DNA of 64,000 bases from NCBI GenBank assembly GCA_001776335.1, contig MFAZ01000043.1, forward strand, positions 10,963 through 74,962, written 5' to 3'. Within the stretch, counting starts at the first letter, position 1. Each line of letters opens with the position of its first letter. This document shows positions 8,392-17,343 of this stretch, one piece after another. Source of the stretch: Candidatus Curtissbacteria bacterium RIFCSPHIGHO2_01_FULL_41_11. Its GTDB lineage: Bacteria > Patescibacteriota > Microgenomatia > Curtissbacterales > GWA2-41-24. The notes beneath the pieces are model-generated. The model worked only from the letters and a program-made list of their open reading frames with translations, did no database searches and was not told the origin of the DNA. The translations under genes and the position numbers were made by a program.

Positions 8392-9664
8392 AAATCACTT
8401 CACTCCTATCCGGCCCTACTCCAATAAAGCTAATGGGTAATTTGGTATAGTTCTCAACAAATTTAATGAAGTTTCTGGCTTCCTGTGGAAGATCAGTCAA
8501 GTTTCTCGCTTTTGAAATGTCTTCGTTCCATCCAGGTAATGTTTTGTAAACAGGTTTTACTGATGAGAGAAAATCTGCATCGCCAGAAATATAATCTGTT
8601 GTACTGTTGCCAATCTTGTACTGGATGCAAACTTTTATTTCCTTTAACTGTGAGAGGACGTCTAACTTTGTCATTGCAATATTTGTGACTCTATTATTTT
8701 CGCAAGCAGTTTTTAGTAAAACTAAATCAAGCCAACCCGGGTCTCTAATCCTTCCGGATGTTGTCCCAACTTCCCCACCTTTTTTTATAATCCAATCTCT
8801 CTGTTCACCTTTTATGTAGGTGGGCATGGGGCCCGATCCCACTCGGGTTGTATATGCTTTGGTGATCCCTATTACATAATTTATATCGGTTGGGTGGACG
8901 TCAAAACATCTCCAGATCCCAATAATACCTGTATTTGAGGAGGTTACAAATGGATAAGTTCCCGCATCAACATCCAGAAAATACCCCTGCGCTCCTTCAA
9001 ACAAAACATTCTTTTTATTTTTAATTGCGCTTTTTACAAGCGACGTAGTTTCTGTAACTAGTGGTTTGATGAGGTTTGTGTATTTATGAAATTGTGAATA
9101 AATCTTTGACGGTGATAAATTTAGACTGAAATATTTGTTTTGAATTTTTATTTCTTCACCCAGCAAATCTTTAAAATCTTTCCGGTAAAGATCTCTGACA
9201 CGAATACCAACTCTTTCGATTCTATCTGCGTAGGCCGGGCCTACTCCTCTTTTCGTGGTTCCGATTTTGGCGTTTCTTGATTCTTCGCGCTGGCCATCTC
9301 TCATTTTATGCCAGGGCATTACAAGCGTTGCGCGCTGGTCAATTCTTAAATTTTTCCAGGATACTTTCGCTTTTTTTAGTTGTTGGAGCTCATCATCTAT
9401 TAACGATTCCAAGTCTACTAGTACATTTTTGCCTACAATATTTATTGATTTTGAATTAAAGATGCCAGATGGAATTATGTGAAGAGCAAATTTTCCAAAT
9501 TTGTTTTTTACCGTATGGCCTGTGTTTGAACCACCATTAAATCGAGCAACAACATCTGCTGTTTGGGCTAAATTGTCTATTAATCTTCCTTTTCCGGAGT
9601 CTCCCCAATCTACTCCTATAACAGCCGCCACTCCTTTCCAGTTTGAAAGTTTTGATTTTTTCAT
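8384..9664 (-). CDS. purA: Adenylosuccinate synthetase, with variant P-loop
   Basis: 426 aa, typical length. Joins IMP and aspartate using GTP. The N-terminal phosphate loop reads VDWGDSGKGR (about residues 18-27), where nearly all PurA have GDEGKG: the catalytic Asp (E. coli Asp13) is kept but the next Glu is Ser. GGSNTGHT keeps the catalytic His (E. coli His41) but has Ser for the first His of GGHNAGHT. Other signatures are present: KIGTTKRGVGPAYADR, FEGAQGYFLDVDAGTYPFVTSSN, GSGPMPT, TTSGRIRDPGWLD, the guanine-specifying TKLD and SFIGVGPDR. The phage enzyme PurZ also varies in this loop, but by replacing the Asp, so this is more likely a variant PurA. Confidence 0.92.
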   Translation of the reverse strand: MKKSKLSNWKGVAAVIGVDWGDSGKGRLIDNLAQTADVVARFNGGSNTGHTVKNKFGKFALHIIPSGIFNSKSINIVGKNVLVDLESLIDDELQQLKKAKVSWKNLRIDQRATLVMPWHKMRDGQREESRNAKIGTTKRGVGPAYADRIERVGIRVRDLYRKDFKDLLGEEIKIQNKYFSLNLSPSKIYSQFHKYTNLIKPLVTETTSLVKSAIKNKKNVLFEGAQGYFLDVDAGTYPFVTSSNTGIIGIWRCFDVHPTDINYVIGITKAYTTRVGSGPMPTYIKGEQRDWIIKKGGEVGTTSGRIRDPGWLDLVLLKTACENNRVTNIAMTKLDVLSQLKEIKVCIQYKIGNSTTDYISGDADFLSSVKPVYKTLPGWNEDISKARNLTDLPQEARNFIKFVENYTKLPISFIGVGPDRSEVIYA

Positions 9665-9666
9665 TT

Positions 9667-10680
9667 TTAATTTAAAATTTTTTCTGTCGATTTTTCTTTA
9701 ATCGCTTTTTTTATTTCCATTGCTATTCTTCTTCCAGTCGAAACGTCTTTTTGGTAATAAAGAGATGCATAGGGGGATCCATTGATAAAAAGGTTCGTTC
9801 CAGCAACTATTCTACAAGATATTTCAATGACGAAAAATTCCTGATTTGGAGTTATTATTGCCTCAAGACAAAAAGGGCCCCATAGGCCACCTGTCATTAA
9901 TTTTTTGGAGGCTGTGATAGTTCTTTCACCCATTTCAAAAGCGTCTGCTAAAAGTGACTCACGAAGAACCAGAGGGCTGTTGCCCACGACAACAAAGCTT
10001 GGTTCTATACCAAGCCCTTGCTGGTTGTGTGACGGGATTCTACCAAGTGAGTCTACATTGCTTTCGTAACGTCTATCAATGGAAAGGACTTCCAGTTTTT
10101 TGGTAAGGGGTGAATAAAAATAGTGAATGTATGCAGAGACACCGATAACATATTCTTGAATAATAAATTTTTTAGGTTTAAAGTTTTTAATTTTTTGCTT
10201 GTATTCTTGTTTGTTTTTAGCAAAGAAATATCCTTCGCCTCCCGACGCCCCATATGATTTAACAAGAACCGGTCTGTCTATTTCATTGGCTTTAGCAAAT
10301 TTCCTAGGAACCGGGACGTTTGCTTTTTCCAACCATTCCCTTTGTTTAAGCCTATCTGATTCCCAATCTAAAACTGCTTTGTTTCCAAAATAATGCACAT
10401 TCATCTTTTTGTGCTCTTTTAATCCAAGATAAGCAACAAAGGATCCGTGGGGAATAAGAATGGCCTTTTCCTCTATAAGTTTTTTTTCGATCTTTGCGAA
10501 ATCTGAAAAAGTTGGGATTTCTATTATTTTGTCAATGAAGTTAAATCGTCTATAAAGGGAAACGCGGTTTGGGGTGGCGACTACGATTGTTTCAAAACCT
10601 TCGTCTTTTGCGCCTTTTAAAATTTGCAGGGCAGAATGAGAGCCAAGTGTGGCAATTTTGTAGGGCTTGCGACCCACCAT
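9667..10680 (-). CDS. purP: Archaeal-type FAICAR synthetase (formate-dependent)
   Basis: 337 aa. In methanogens PurP makes FAICAR from AICAR, formate and ATP without folate, replacing the transformylase half of PurH. The match to the archaeal enzyme is strong: IATLGSHSALQILKGAKDEGF at the N-terminus, HGSFVAYLG, FGNKAVLDWESDR, Gly-rich loop SYGASGGEGYFF (about 147-158), QEYVIGVSAYIHYFYSPL, DRRYESNVD, GLWGPFCLEAI and CRIVAGTNLFINGSPY. It has its own leaderless-type promoter directly before the ATG although it lies in the middle of the operon. A second, divergent copy lies two genes downstream. Confidence 0.93.
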   Translation of the reverse strand: MVGRKPYKIATLGSHSALQILKGAKDEGFETIVVATPNRVSLYRRFNFIDKIIEIPTFSDFAKIEKKLIEEKAILIPHGSFVAYLGLKEHKKMNVHYFGNKAVLDWESDRLKQREWLEKANVPVPRKFAKANEIDRPVLVKSYGASGGEGYFFAKNKQEYKQKIKNFKPKKFIIQEYVIGVSAYIHYFYSPLTKKLEVLSIDRRYESNVDSLGRIPSHNQQGLGIEPSFVVVGNSPLVLRESLLADAFEMGERTITASKKLMTGGLWGPFCLEAIITPNQEFFVIEISCRIVAGTNLFINGSPYASLYYQKDVSTGRRIAMEIKKAIKEKSTEKILN

Positions 10681-10686
10681 TTACGT

Positions 10687-10715
10687 ATTTTACAGGAATC
10701 GAGGCTAAATTGCAA
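10687..10715 (-). promoter_or_regulatory. Internal promoter in front of purP, leaderless type
   Basis: Minus-strand TTGCAA (10715-10710), 17-bp spacer, TAAAAT (10692-10687), then 6 nt to the purP ATG. It lies in the only sizeable gap of the purine operon (10681-10807) and would let purP-purA and the downstream genes be transcribed separately. Confidence 0.6.
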
Positions 10716-10807
10716 ATTTTAAATAAGACTATAGGATTTTGAGGAGATTATTCCTTTTTCGGTTTCCCGAAATATGCTTAAAGTTTCAGGTTGCATGTCT
10801 GGATTCA

Positions 10808-11341
10808 TTATCTTGGAACTGATTCTGATCGTCTTAATAAAATTTGCGAGTAAGGATAATTTTCATCGGGTAATCTACCTTTTGAAGTTTTAAAATCAAT
10901 GACATGTTCTTTTCTCGTAATCCCAGTTAATTCAAAATCTTCTTCACTAAAAACAGCGTAAGGTTTTATTCTTACACTTACCACTTCGTGAATTATTCTC
11001 GAACCATCTCCTGGATTTGTAGGAATATTATAAGAGACTGGCACCCAAACCCCCGCAATAAGAATGGCGACTTTATTTATTTTTTCCATCAATTCGCCTT
11101 GCGAATAGGTTAGTCTGACAGATTTTAATGTGTTAACAAACGGCCAATCCAAACTTAGTTGTTCCGCGAATGTGTTCAGAGCCGCTCTCCTAACCGGGAT
11201 TGGCCATAGATCAGCTAAATTTAAACCATAAAAAAAATTGCCCTTGAAGTTACGATCTTGGCTTGGTGTATACCACGAAATTTCTTTACAATATTCAATT
11301 TGATGCGAACCAGCGAGAGGGTGAAGAGTCTCGATTGTCAT
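10808..11341 (-). CDS. Unknown protein encoded inside the purine operon
   Basis: 177 aa. No family is recognised with confidence. Its ATG overlaps the purM stop (ATGA), so it is translationally coupled to purM and followed by purP. The protein is soluble by composition, with many aromatic residues (ISWYTPSQD, FFYGLNLADLWPIP, LDWPFVN). The segment HEVVSVRIKPYAVFSEEDFE (about 119-138) vaguely recalls the end of ASCH/PUA-like domains; this is weak. The pathway encoded around it lacks a recognised IMP cyclohydrolase (PurH or PurO), so this gene is a candidate for that step or for regulation. It does not resemble archaeal PurO as I remember it. Confidence 0.75.
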   Translation of the reverse strand: MTIETLHPLAGSHQIEYCKEISWYTPSQDRNFKGNFFYGLNLADLWPIPVRRAALNTFAEQLSLDWPFVNTLKSVRLTYSQGELMEKINKVAILIAGVWVPVSYNIPTNPGDGSRIIHEVVSVRIKPYAVFSEEDFELTGITRKEHVIDFKTSKGRLPDENYPYSQILLRRSESVPR

Positions 11342-12435
11342 CTTAAATCTAACGTTTCTGACCCGAAGGTTATATTTTTGGGTCTGATGATTACTTGGCG
11401 AGGTCCGACCTCGACATGACCGGCATCAAGGGATGATAATTTGTTGTTTTTTATGATTTGTTGAGCTTTTTTGACATGTGATTCCGGTAAAAAAATTGCA
11501 TAATCCTGCCCCATGTTAAGAGTTTGATAAATTTCATAGTCTGAGAGACCTGCATGTTTTTGGATAAATGTAAAAACTTCTTGAGGATTAAAGACCTTTT
11601 CAATTATATATGTAAATTCTCCCCTTGCCCTCATTATTTTTCTAAGTCCATGGCCGGTGATGTTGGAAATGTAATGGATATTAACTCCTTCATCGAGTAA
11701 ATTCTGGATTAGTTTTGCATAAATGTTGGTTTTTGTCAGAAGGACTTCCCCATACATTTTGCCGCTCGGGAGTTTTATTGCATATCCTTTGGTGAGTTTT
11801 TTGGAAACCGCTCGGGCTAAAGATATACCGTTACAGTTAATTCCGCTGCTTTTCAAAAGCAGAATACGGTCTCCTGCTTTAAGTTTTTTGTCCGTAATCA
11901 GTTTATCTTTGGGGTCGATGACTCCAATTGCAGACCCTCCAAGATCAACTGTGTCTTTTTCTATTACTCCTTTTAAGGTTGGGGTTTCGCCGCCGCCCCA
12001 CGTTGCCATAGATACTTTACAAGCGTCACGCCAGCCCGTTACGAAATCTGTCATTCTATCTTTATCTTGTAACCAGCTGTTATCTTCGATAGCCCAGTAA
12101 GCATGAATGACTCTCGGCTTTGCACCGACTGTAATGAGGTCATTGATTATTGTGGCAACTGTGTCATAACCAATTACGTCGTAATATGTTCTTCCTGTTA
12201 TCTTGCGCAATTGATCTGCGACAAGATTTTTGGTGCCCAAACCTTCAACGACTGAGGCCATTAAAACATCCCCTTGTTGCCAAACAAAAGCTGACTCTCC
12301 ACGACTGTCTGTGATTTCAAAAAAACCTGATTTCTCTTTGATTATTGTTTGACGGGCAAAAAGTTGCGCCATTTTTTTAACCGGGTCTTTTGTGTCGTAA
12401 TTATCTCCGACTTTCCCGTAAGTGATTTTTTTCAT
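11338..12435 (-). CDS. purM: Phosphoribosylformylglycinamidine cyclo-ligase (AIR synthetase)
   Basis: 365 aa. Converts FGAM to AIR with ATP. Family features are the GLGTKNL segment (about 66-72), DTVATIINDLITVGAKP (about 104-120; family GxDxVAMxxND(L/I)), GETPTLKGVIEKDTVDLGGSAIG and SGINCNGISLAR (family SNGYSLVR). It is somewhat longer and more diverged than E. coli PurM (345 aa). Both ends overlap neighbours by 4 nt (purQ upstream, the unknown 177-aa gene downstream). Confidence 0.93.
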   Translation of the reverse strand: MKKITYGKVGDNYDTKDPVKKMAQLFARQTIIKEKSGFFEITDSRGESAFVWQQGDVLMASVVEGLGTKNLVADQLRKITGRTYYDVIGYDTVATIINDLITVGAKPRVIHAYWAIEDNSWLQDKDRMTDFVTGWRDACKVSMATWGGGETPTLKGVIEKDTVDLGGSAIGVIDPKDKLITDKKLKAGDRILLLKSSGINCNGISLARAVSKKLTKGYAIKLPSGKMYGEVLLTKTNIYAKLIQNLLDEGVNIHYISNITGHGLRKIMRARGEFTYIIEKVFNPQEVFTFIQKHAGLSDYEIYQTLNMGQDYAIFLPESHVKKAQQIIKNNKLSSLDAGHVEVGPRQVIIRPKNITFGSETLDLR

Positions 12436-13205
12436 GACTGCTGTGCGAATTTTACCATTGATTCAAATATTAACCCACCTTTTGCACTAACGTTTCCTCT
12501 TCTCCAATTTGGATGCTGAGTTAATTCTATTATTTTTTCAGGGTGAGGCATGAGTCCCAGAATGCGGCCTGTCGGATCTGTTATACCGGCTATTGCATTT
12601 AATGCTCCATTCGGATTTGGAGGGTACTTTTGTGTAGGACGGCCATTTTGATCGACGTATCTGCAGAAAACTAAGTTTTCCTTTTCGATTTTGCTGATTG
12701 TTTTATTATCTGAGAAAAATTTACCTTCGCCATGATTTACGGAAATATCTATAACTTGTTCAACATAAGGCTTTAGAAATATTGCACATGATTGTTGGAT
12801 TTTGATTTTGACGAAACGGCATTCGAAATGGCCACTTTCGTTCTGTGCAAGTGTTGCATCCATTTCACCTAAATGATTGAAGGGTAAAAGGCCGGTCCTA
12901 ACTAAAACCTGGAAACCGTTGCATATACCGAGGATCAATTTTTTTCTACTTACAAATTCCTGGATTTGATCTTTTAAAAAACTCACTAATTCTGTCGCCA
13001 GAATTTTTCCAGATACAACATCGTCTCCATATGCAAAACCACCGGGGATTGCTAGAATCTGGTAGTTTTTTAGATGTTTGATTTTAGATCTTAGTTGGTT
13101 AATATGAACATACTCTGGTTCCCCACCGAATTTTTCGAATGCGTAGAATGTCTCTTCATCGCAATTTATTCCATCGGCCCGCAGAATACAAACTTTAGGC
13201 TTCAT
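12432..13205 (-). CDS. purQ: FGAM synthase glutaminase subunit
   Basis: 257 aa from the ATG that overlaps the purSL stop (ATGA); an in-frame ATG 33 nt upstream lies inside purSL and is less likely. Class I glutamine amidotransferase: ILRADGINCDEE at the N-terminus, GGFAYGDDV (about 52-60), catalytic Cys in LGICNGFQVL, and the His/Glu pair in LMPHPEKI. It supplies ammonia to the synthetase encoded just upstream. It is slightly longer than the Bacillus subunit (227 aa). Confidence 0.95.
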   Translation of the reverse strand: MKPKVCILRADGINCDEETFYAFEKFGGEPEYVHINQLRSKIKHLKNYQILAIPGGFAYGDDVVSGKILATELVSFLKDQIQEFVSRKKLILGICNGFQVLVRTGLLPFNHLGEMDATLAQNESGHFECRFVKIKIQQSCAIFLKPYVEQVIDISVNHGEGKFFSDNKTISKIEKENLVFCRYVDQNGRPTQKYPPNPNGALNAIAGITDPTGRILGLMPHPEKIIELTQHPNWRRGNVSAKGGLIFESMVKFAQQS

Positions 13206-16033
13206 GTGTGAAATATCTCTTTCATTGGTTTTTGCCAAGCGGTCTTTAATTTTCCTACGTCAACAGAAAAAAAGTTTTCAATTGATAATGTTTGTTTTTT
13301 AATCGTTTCTCCGAGTATCTTGTATGGAACATTTTTAAATAATTTATGCGCTTGTTCTTTACCTTTAACTTCCACAATAAAACAGCCGGCAGTCTCGTTG
13401 AAAAGAAAATAATCGGGTCTTACTTTTTTATCGGTGATGATTTTCGCACCCATTGTTCCTCCAAGACACATTTCAAAAATCGCAGTTATAATTCCCCCTT
13501 CAGAAACATCGTGACACGAAAGAATTTTGCCATTTGAAATACCCTGATTTATTACATCCAAAACTTTAGGCAGAATTTTAAGATCTATTTTTGGAACGCT
13601 TTCTCCAAGAAGCTCGTTTTTGCTGAAATACACAGTACCGCCCATTGATGACATATCCATCTTTCCTACTTGTACAATGGTTGACCCAGTTTTTTTAAAG
13701 TCTGAAGAGGTGGTCTTTTTGACGTCTGGTATTTTTCCAAAAACTGATATACACAGAACCGGCGGAATTTTTAGGACGAAGCCGTCATCTGATCGATATG
13801 TTGAGGAAAGGCTGTCTTTGCCGGAAATTACCGGAATTTTTAAGGTCTTCATAAAATCAACAACGGCTGTGACGGATCTATCCAGGGATCCTAAAGACTC
13901 TTCGTCCGGAAATGGCCAAATATAATTGTTGACTAGCGATGCGTCTTGATAGATTCCGCCAACGGCAACATAATTTGAAATTGCTTCTGTTGCCGCCCAA
14001 ATACTTCCCCAATACGGGTCGATTCTGTTTAAGATTGGGTTTAATCCGTGGGCGACAACCATTCCATATGGTTTGCCCAAAATAGGCCGGATTACTGCAG
14101 CATCATTAGGTCCATCATAAGATTCTCCTGTAAATGGCTGAAGAACACTTGTTCCTTGGACGGTATGGTCATACATTCTAAGAATTGGTTCTTTAGAACA
14201 TATATTTCCGTCTGACAGTACGTCTTGCAAAGTTTTTATCCATTCGGTTTGGTTTTTGGGAATCTTTGGCGATTTATTTTCTTTTGATTTGGATTTAGCA
14301 ACCTCTTCCGCATTCATTACCCTTTGCGGCAATCCTTCGTGCAGAAATTGCATTTCCAAATCGCAAACTTTTTCGCTGCCATAGAAAACTTTTAGTTTTT
14401 TGGTGTCGTCGAAAGTTCCTAATGTTGAAATTTCGACGTTATATTTTCCGCAGATTTTTTTGAACTTATTGATTTTATTTTTTGGGATTGCAAGGACTAT
14501 TCTTTCTTGGGATTCAGATAACCAAATTTCCCAAGGGTTTAGCCCTTGGTATTTTAGCCTCTCATTTTTGAGTTGAACCGATACTCCGGTTTCGGCACCC
14601 ATTTCCCCTATTGCTGATGAGAGGCCGCCGCCGCCGCTGTCTTGCATCGCACGTATGCAGTCTTGATCGCGAGCTTCAATAATTGCATCGAAAGTCCTTT
14701 TTTCTTCTATTGCATTACCTATTTGGACTGCTTGGGCGTTGACTGTTATTGTCCTTTGAGTCATTTCACCCGAAGAAAATGTTGCTCCGTGTATTCCGTC
14801 CCTACCTACCCTTCCACCAATACTTACAACAACATCACTTTTTTGAACTTTACCCTTTTTGGCGTATTTTTTTGGAAGAATTCCGTATGCACCAACTAAT
14901 ATTGTCGGCTTGGCGCGAAAATCGTCGTGGAAATGGAAGGAGCCATTATTGGTTGGAATACCCATTCTGTTTCCGTAATCACGGACGGCTGATACGACTC
15001 GGGAAAGAATGTATCTTGGGGGCAGAGAACCCTTTGGAAGCTTTTTCGGATTCAGGTCCCAGTTTGCAAGACAAAATATATCTGTAGAAATCACAGTTTT
15101 TGCTCCTTGTCCTGTCGCTACGATATCCCTGAAAACTCCTCCGCTTCCAGTCATAGCACCACCGTATGGTTCTATTGCAGAAGGACTGTTGTGGGTTTCT
15201 CCTTTTCCGTTAATTGCCCATCCGTCATAGAAATCCATTACCCCTGCATTGTCGACGAAGGCTGAAACGATATTCTTCTTATGCTTAAATGCTTCTTTTT
15301 TAAGCCGCGTAATAAAAGGCTCTTTTTCTTTTCCGCCAACAATTATTTTTGCCCTAAATGTTTTATGACCAGAGTGTTCGCTCCAAGTTTGTGCAAGAGT
15401 TTCGATCTCGCAATCTGTAGGCTCTCTTTCAATTTTTTTGAAATAGTTTTGGATCACTTTCATTTCTTCAAGATTAAGAAAAAGTTTATCTTTTGAAAGA
15501 TTCATAAGTTCTTCGTCTGATATATTTCGTATTGTCAGAGTTTGAGTTTTGCCAACTTTGCCCGTTATTAAAAGAGTCTTGGGCCTTTGATCTACTATAT
15601 GTTCTATCAGTGGGTTATATAGACGTAGTTTGGCTATGAGATTTTTTGCTTCACCTCTTGTAAGTTCTCCGAAAAACACATATTCCCATGACGAATCTGC
15701 TGCCGTTAGTTTTATTCCTAAATCTTTTGCCGCCTTAAGGAGCGAGCCGACTTCCGGATTCATCACTCCGGGTTTGTAAGCAACTTCTATCGTTTGGTTT
15801 GCATCTTTTAAGATAGACCCGTTGTATGAAACATTCTGGTCAATTTCTTCATATAAAACTTTTTGGGTGAATTTTTTAAGATCTGGTTTCGAAATTCCTT
15901 CAAGGCGGTAGACTTTTACCGTCCTTATTTTTTTAATGGGATATGTTTTAAGTGCTCTTTTAATTTCGGTGAGTAGATCTTCGCCCCGCGAATCCCGTTC
16001 TGCTTTTGATGTAACTCTAACTTCGTAAATCAT
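13202..16033 (-). CDS. purL: FGAM synthase, fused PurS-PurL subunit
   Basis: 943 aa. Residues 1-75 are PurS-like (IYEVRVTSKAERD), and a second PurS-like stretch (VAYKPGVMNPEVGSLLKAAK, about 105-124) follows, so the small subunit is fused to PurL. The PurL body has TWSEHSGHKTF, NNGSFHFHDDFRAKP, the signature VVSIGGRVGRDGIHGATFSS, DSGGGGLSSAIGEMG and the second lobe motif ISGKDSLSS. PurQ remains separate. This layout differs from both the B. subtilis three-gene form and the ~1290-aa E. coli form. Its start overlaps purD by 17 nt. Confidence 0.95.
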   Translation of the reverse strand: MIYEVRVTSKAERDSRGEDLLTEIKRALKTYPIKKIRTVKVYRLEGISKPDLKKFTQKVLYEEIDQNVSYNGSILKDANQTIEVAYKPGVMNPEVGSLLKAAKDLGIKLTAADSSWEYVFFGELTRGEAKNLIAKLRLYNPLIEHIVDQRPKTLLITGKVGKTQTLTIRNISDEELMNLSKDKLFLNLEEMKVIQNYFKKIEREPTDCEIETLAQTWSEHSGHKTFRAKIIVGGKEKEPFITRLKKEAFKHKKNIVSAFVDNAGVMDFYDGWAINGKGETHNSPSAIEPYGGAMTGSGGVFRDIVATGQGAKTVISTDIFCLANWDLNPKKLPKGSLPPRYILSRVVSAVRDYGNRMGIPTNNGSFHFHDDFRAKPTILVGAYGILPKKYAKKGKVQKSDVVVSIGGRVGRDGIHGATFSSGEMTQRTITVNAQAVQIGNAIEEKRTFDAIIEARDQDCIRAMQDSGGGGLSSAIGEMGAETGVSVQLKNERLKYQGLNPWEIWLSESQERIVLAIPKNKINKFKKICGKYNVEISTLGTFDDTKKLKVFYGSEKVCDLEMQFLHEGLPQRVMNAEEVAKSKSKENKSPKIPKNQTEWIKTLQDVLSDGNICSKEPILRMYDHTVQGTSVLQPFTGESYDGPNDAAVIRPILGKPYGMVVAHGLNPILNRIDPYWGSIWAATEAISNYVAVGGIYQDASLVNNYIWPFPDEESLGSLDRSVTAVVDFMKTLKIPVISGKDSLSSTYRSDDGFVLKIPPVLCISVFGKIPDVKKTTSSDFKKTGSTIVQVGKMDMSSMGGTVYFSKNELLGESVPKIDLKILPKVLDVINQGISNGKILSCHDVSEGGIITAIFEMCLGGTMGAKIITDKKVRPDYFLFNETAGCFIVEVKGKEQAHKLFKNVPYKILGETIKKQTLSIENFFSVDVGKLKTAWQKPMKEIFHT

Positions 16034-17330
16034 TTTTTTTGAGCCTTTCTAAGTCACGCCAACCAATATCGGTCCTGTAATGCAAATTATCCCCTTCGAT
16101 AAATAATTGTGACATAGCTTCGTATACTTTCTTTCTCGCATCAATTACTGTTTTTCCTTCCGCCACGACATGGAACAATCTTCCTGATGAGACAAAATAC
16201 CTATCTTTTTCGCGTTTTACCCGAGCGCCATACATCGTCACATCTTTTAATTTGAGCACTTTTTTCAAACCGAATAGTTCTCTTTGTTTTTCTGGAATTC
16301 CAGGTTTAAGTGAACCAGTGACGGCTACTCTGGCATTTCCGTCGGTCTTAATCTTTATATCATCAAGGGTGCCTTTTGAAACATGGACTGCGATTTCAAA
16401 GATATCGCTTTGTATTCCCGGAACAAGCACTTCTGCTTCCGGACTTCCCCAGCGTGCATTGAATTCAATGACAAAAACTTTATTATTGACAACAATTGCA
16501 CCAAGGTAAAGAACTCCTTTGTATTGCCGTCCTTCTACTGCAAGACCTTGTATTGTTTTTTTTATGATTAATTCTGCCTGTTTGTAAATATTCTCGTTAA
16601 CAATTAAGGGTGGGGTACTGCAACCTATCCCTCCAGTATTTGGGCCTTTGTCAGCATCGTAAAGTCTCTTGTGATCTTGTGCGCTTCCCACAATTTGAAA
16701 TGTTTTGCCATCCGTTATTGCGAACATCGAGAATTCTTCTCCATCAAGCCATTGTTCAATTAAAAATGTTTCGCCTGCTTTTTTGAACTTTGACATTTGA
16801 TCAATCGCATCAAAAGCCTGTTTGGTGTTTTCCGCTGGAATTGCTCCTTTTCCCTCAGCGAGTCCTGCCGCTTTTATGAAAAATCTTTTGTTTGGATTTT
16901 TGCTTATGAATTCTTTTGCGGGTTTTGTGGAATTAAAAACTCTATAAACGGGGGTGGGGATTTTATATTTTTTCATAAAATTACGTGCCCAAGCCTTATC
17001 CCACTCTATTTGGCCAGCCATCCTAGTAGGTCCCAGTGTCATGATTCCTGTTTTTATTAAGTGATCTGTCAAACCTGCTTCCACGGCGTTGTCTTGGGCA
17101 ACATCCACCAAAGTGACATTCTCCCTTTTGGAAATGTTGACTATTTCTTTTACGTCTGTGGTTTTGAGATCTGGGAAGATTTTTAAATTTTTTGTAGTAT
17201 TGAGACCCATTAGGTCATTTCCTGGTACTGCAAGTAATTTTCCTACGTGTTTACTTTGAGAATATTTGTGGATTAAGGCGGCTCCTCTGCCCCCTGCGTC
17301 TACTACAAGAACAGTTGCGCTTTTTACCAT
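16017..17330 (-). CDS. purD: Phosphoribosylamine-glycine ligase
   Basis: 437 aa. ATP-grasp enzyme forming GAR from phosphoribosylamine and glycine. Features are VLVVDAGGRGAALIHK at the N-terminus (family VLVxGxGGREHAL, so the usual Arg-Glu-His is replaced), the PurD loop GLAEGKGAIPAE (family GLAAGKGV), SAQDHKRLYDADKGPNTGGIGC (family DHKR..D.D.GPNTGGMG) and IEFNARWGSPEAEVL (family NxRFGDPExQ). It starts the folate-independent part of the pathway encoded here; purF, which makes its substrate, is not in the window. Confidence 0.94.
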   Translation of the reverse strand: MVKSATVLVVDAGGRGAALIHKYSQSKHVGKLLAVPGNDLMGLNTTKNLKIFPDLKTTDVKEIVNISKRENVTLVDVAQDNAVEAGLTDHLIKTGIMTLGPTRMAGQIEWDKAWARNFMKKYKIPTPVYRVFNSTKPAKEFISKNPNKRFFIKAAGLAEGKGAIPAENTKQAFDAIDQMSKFKKAGETFLIEQWLDGEEFSMFAITDGKTFQIVGSAQDHKRLYDADKGPNTGGIGCSTPPLIVNENIYKQAELIIKKTIQGLAVEGRQYKGVLYLGAIVVNNKVFVIEFNARWGSPEAEVLVPGIQSDIFEIAVHVSKGTLDDIKIKTDGNARVAVTGSLKPGIPEKQRELFGLKKVLKLKDVTMYGARVKREKDRYFVSSGRLFHVVAEGKTVIDARKKVYEAMSQLFIEGDNLHYRTDIGWRDLERLKKNDLRS

Positions 17331-17343
17331 GGGTTATTTTACT

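Noticed and set aside
8384..9664. PurZ (2-aminoadenylosuccinate synthetase) identity
   Set aside because: The catalytic Asp that PurZ replaces is present, and the operon is for IMP/AMP synthesis.
10808..11341. Archaeal PurO identity for the 177-aa protein
   Set aside because: No shared motifs with PurO that I can recall; kept only as a functional candidate by context.
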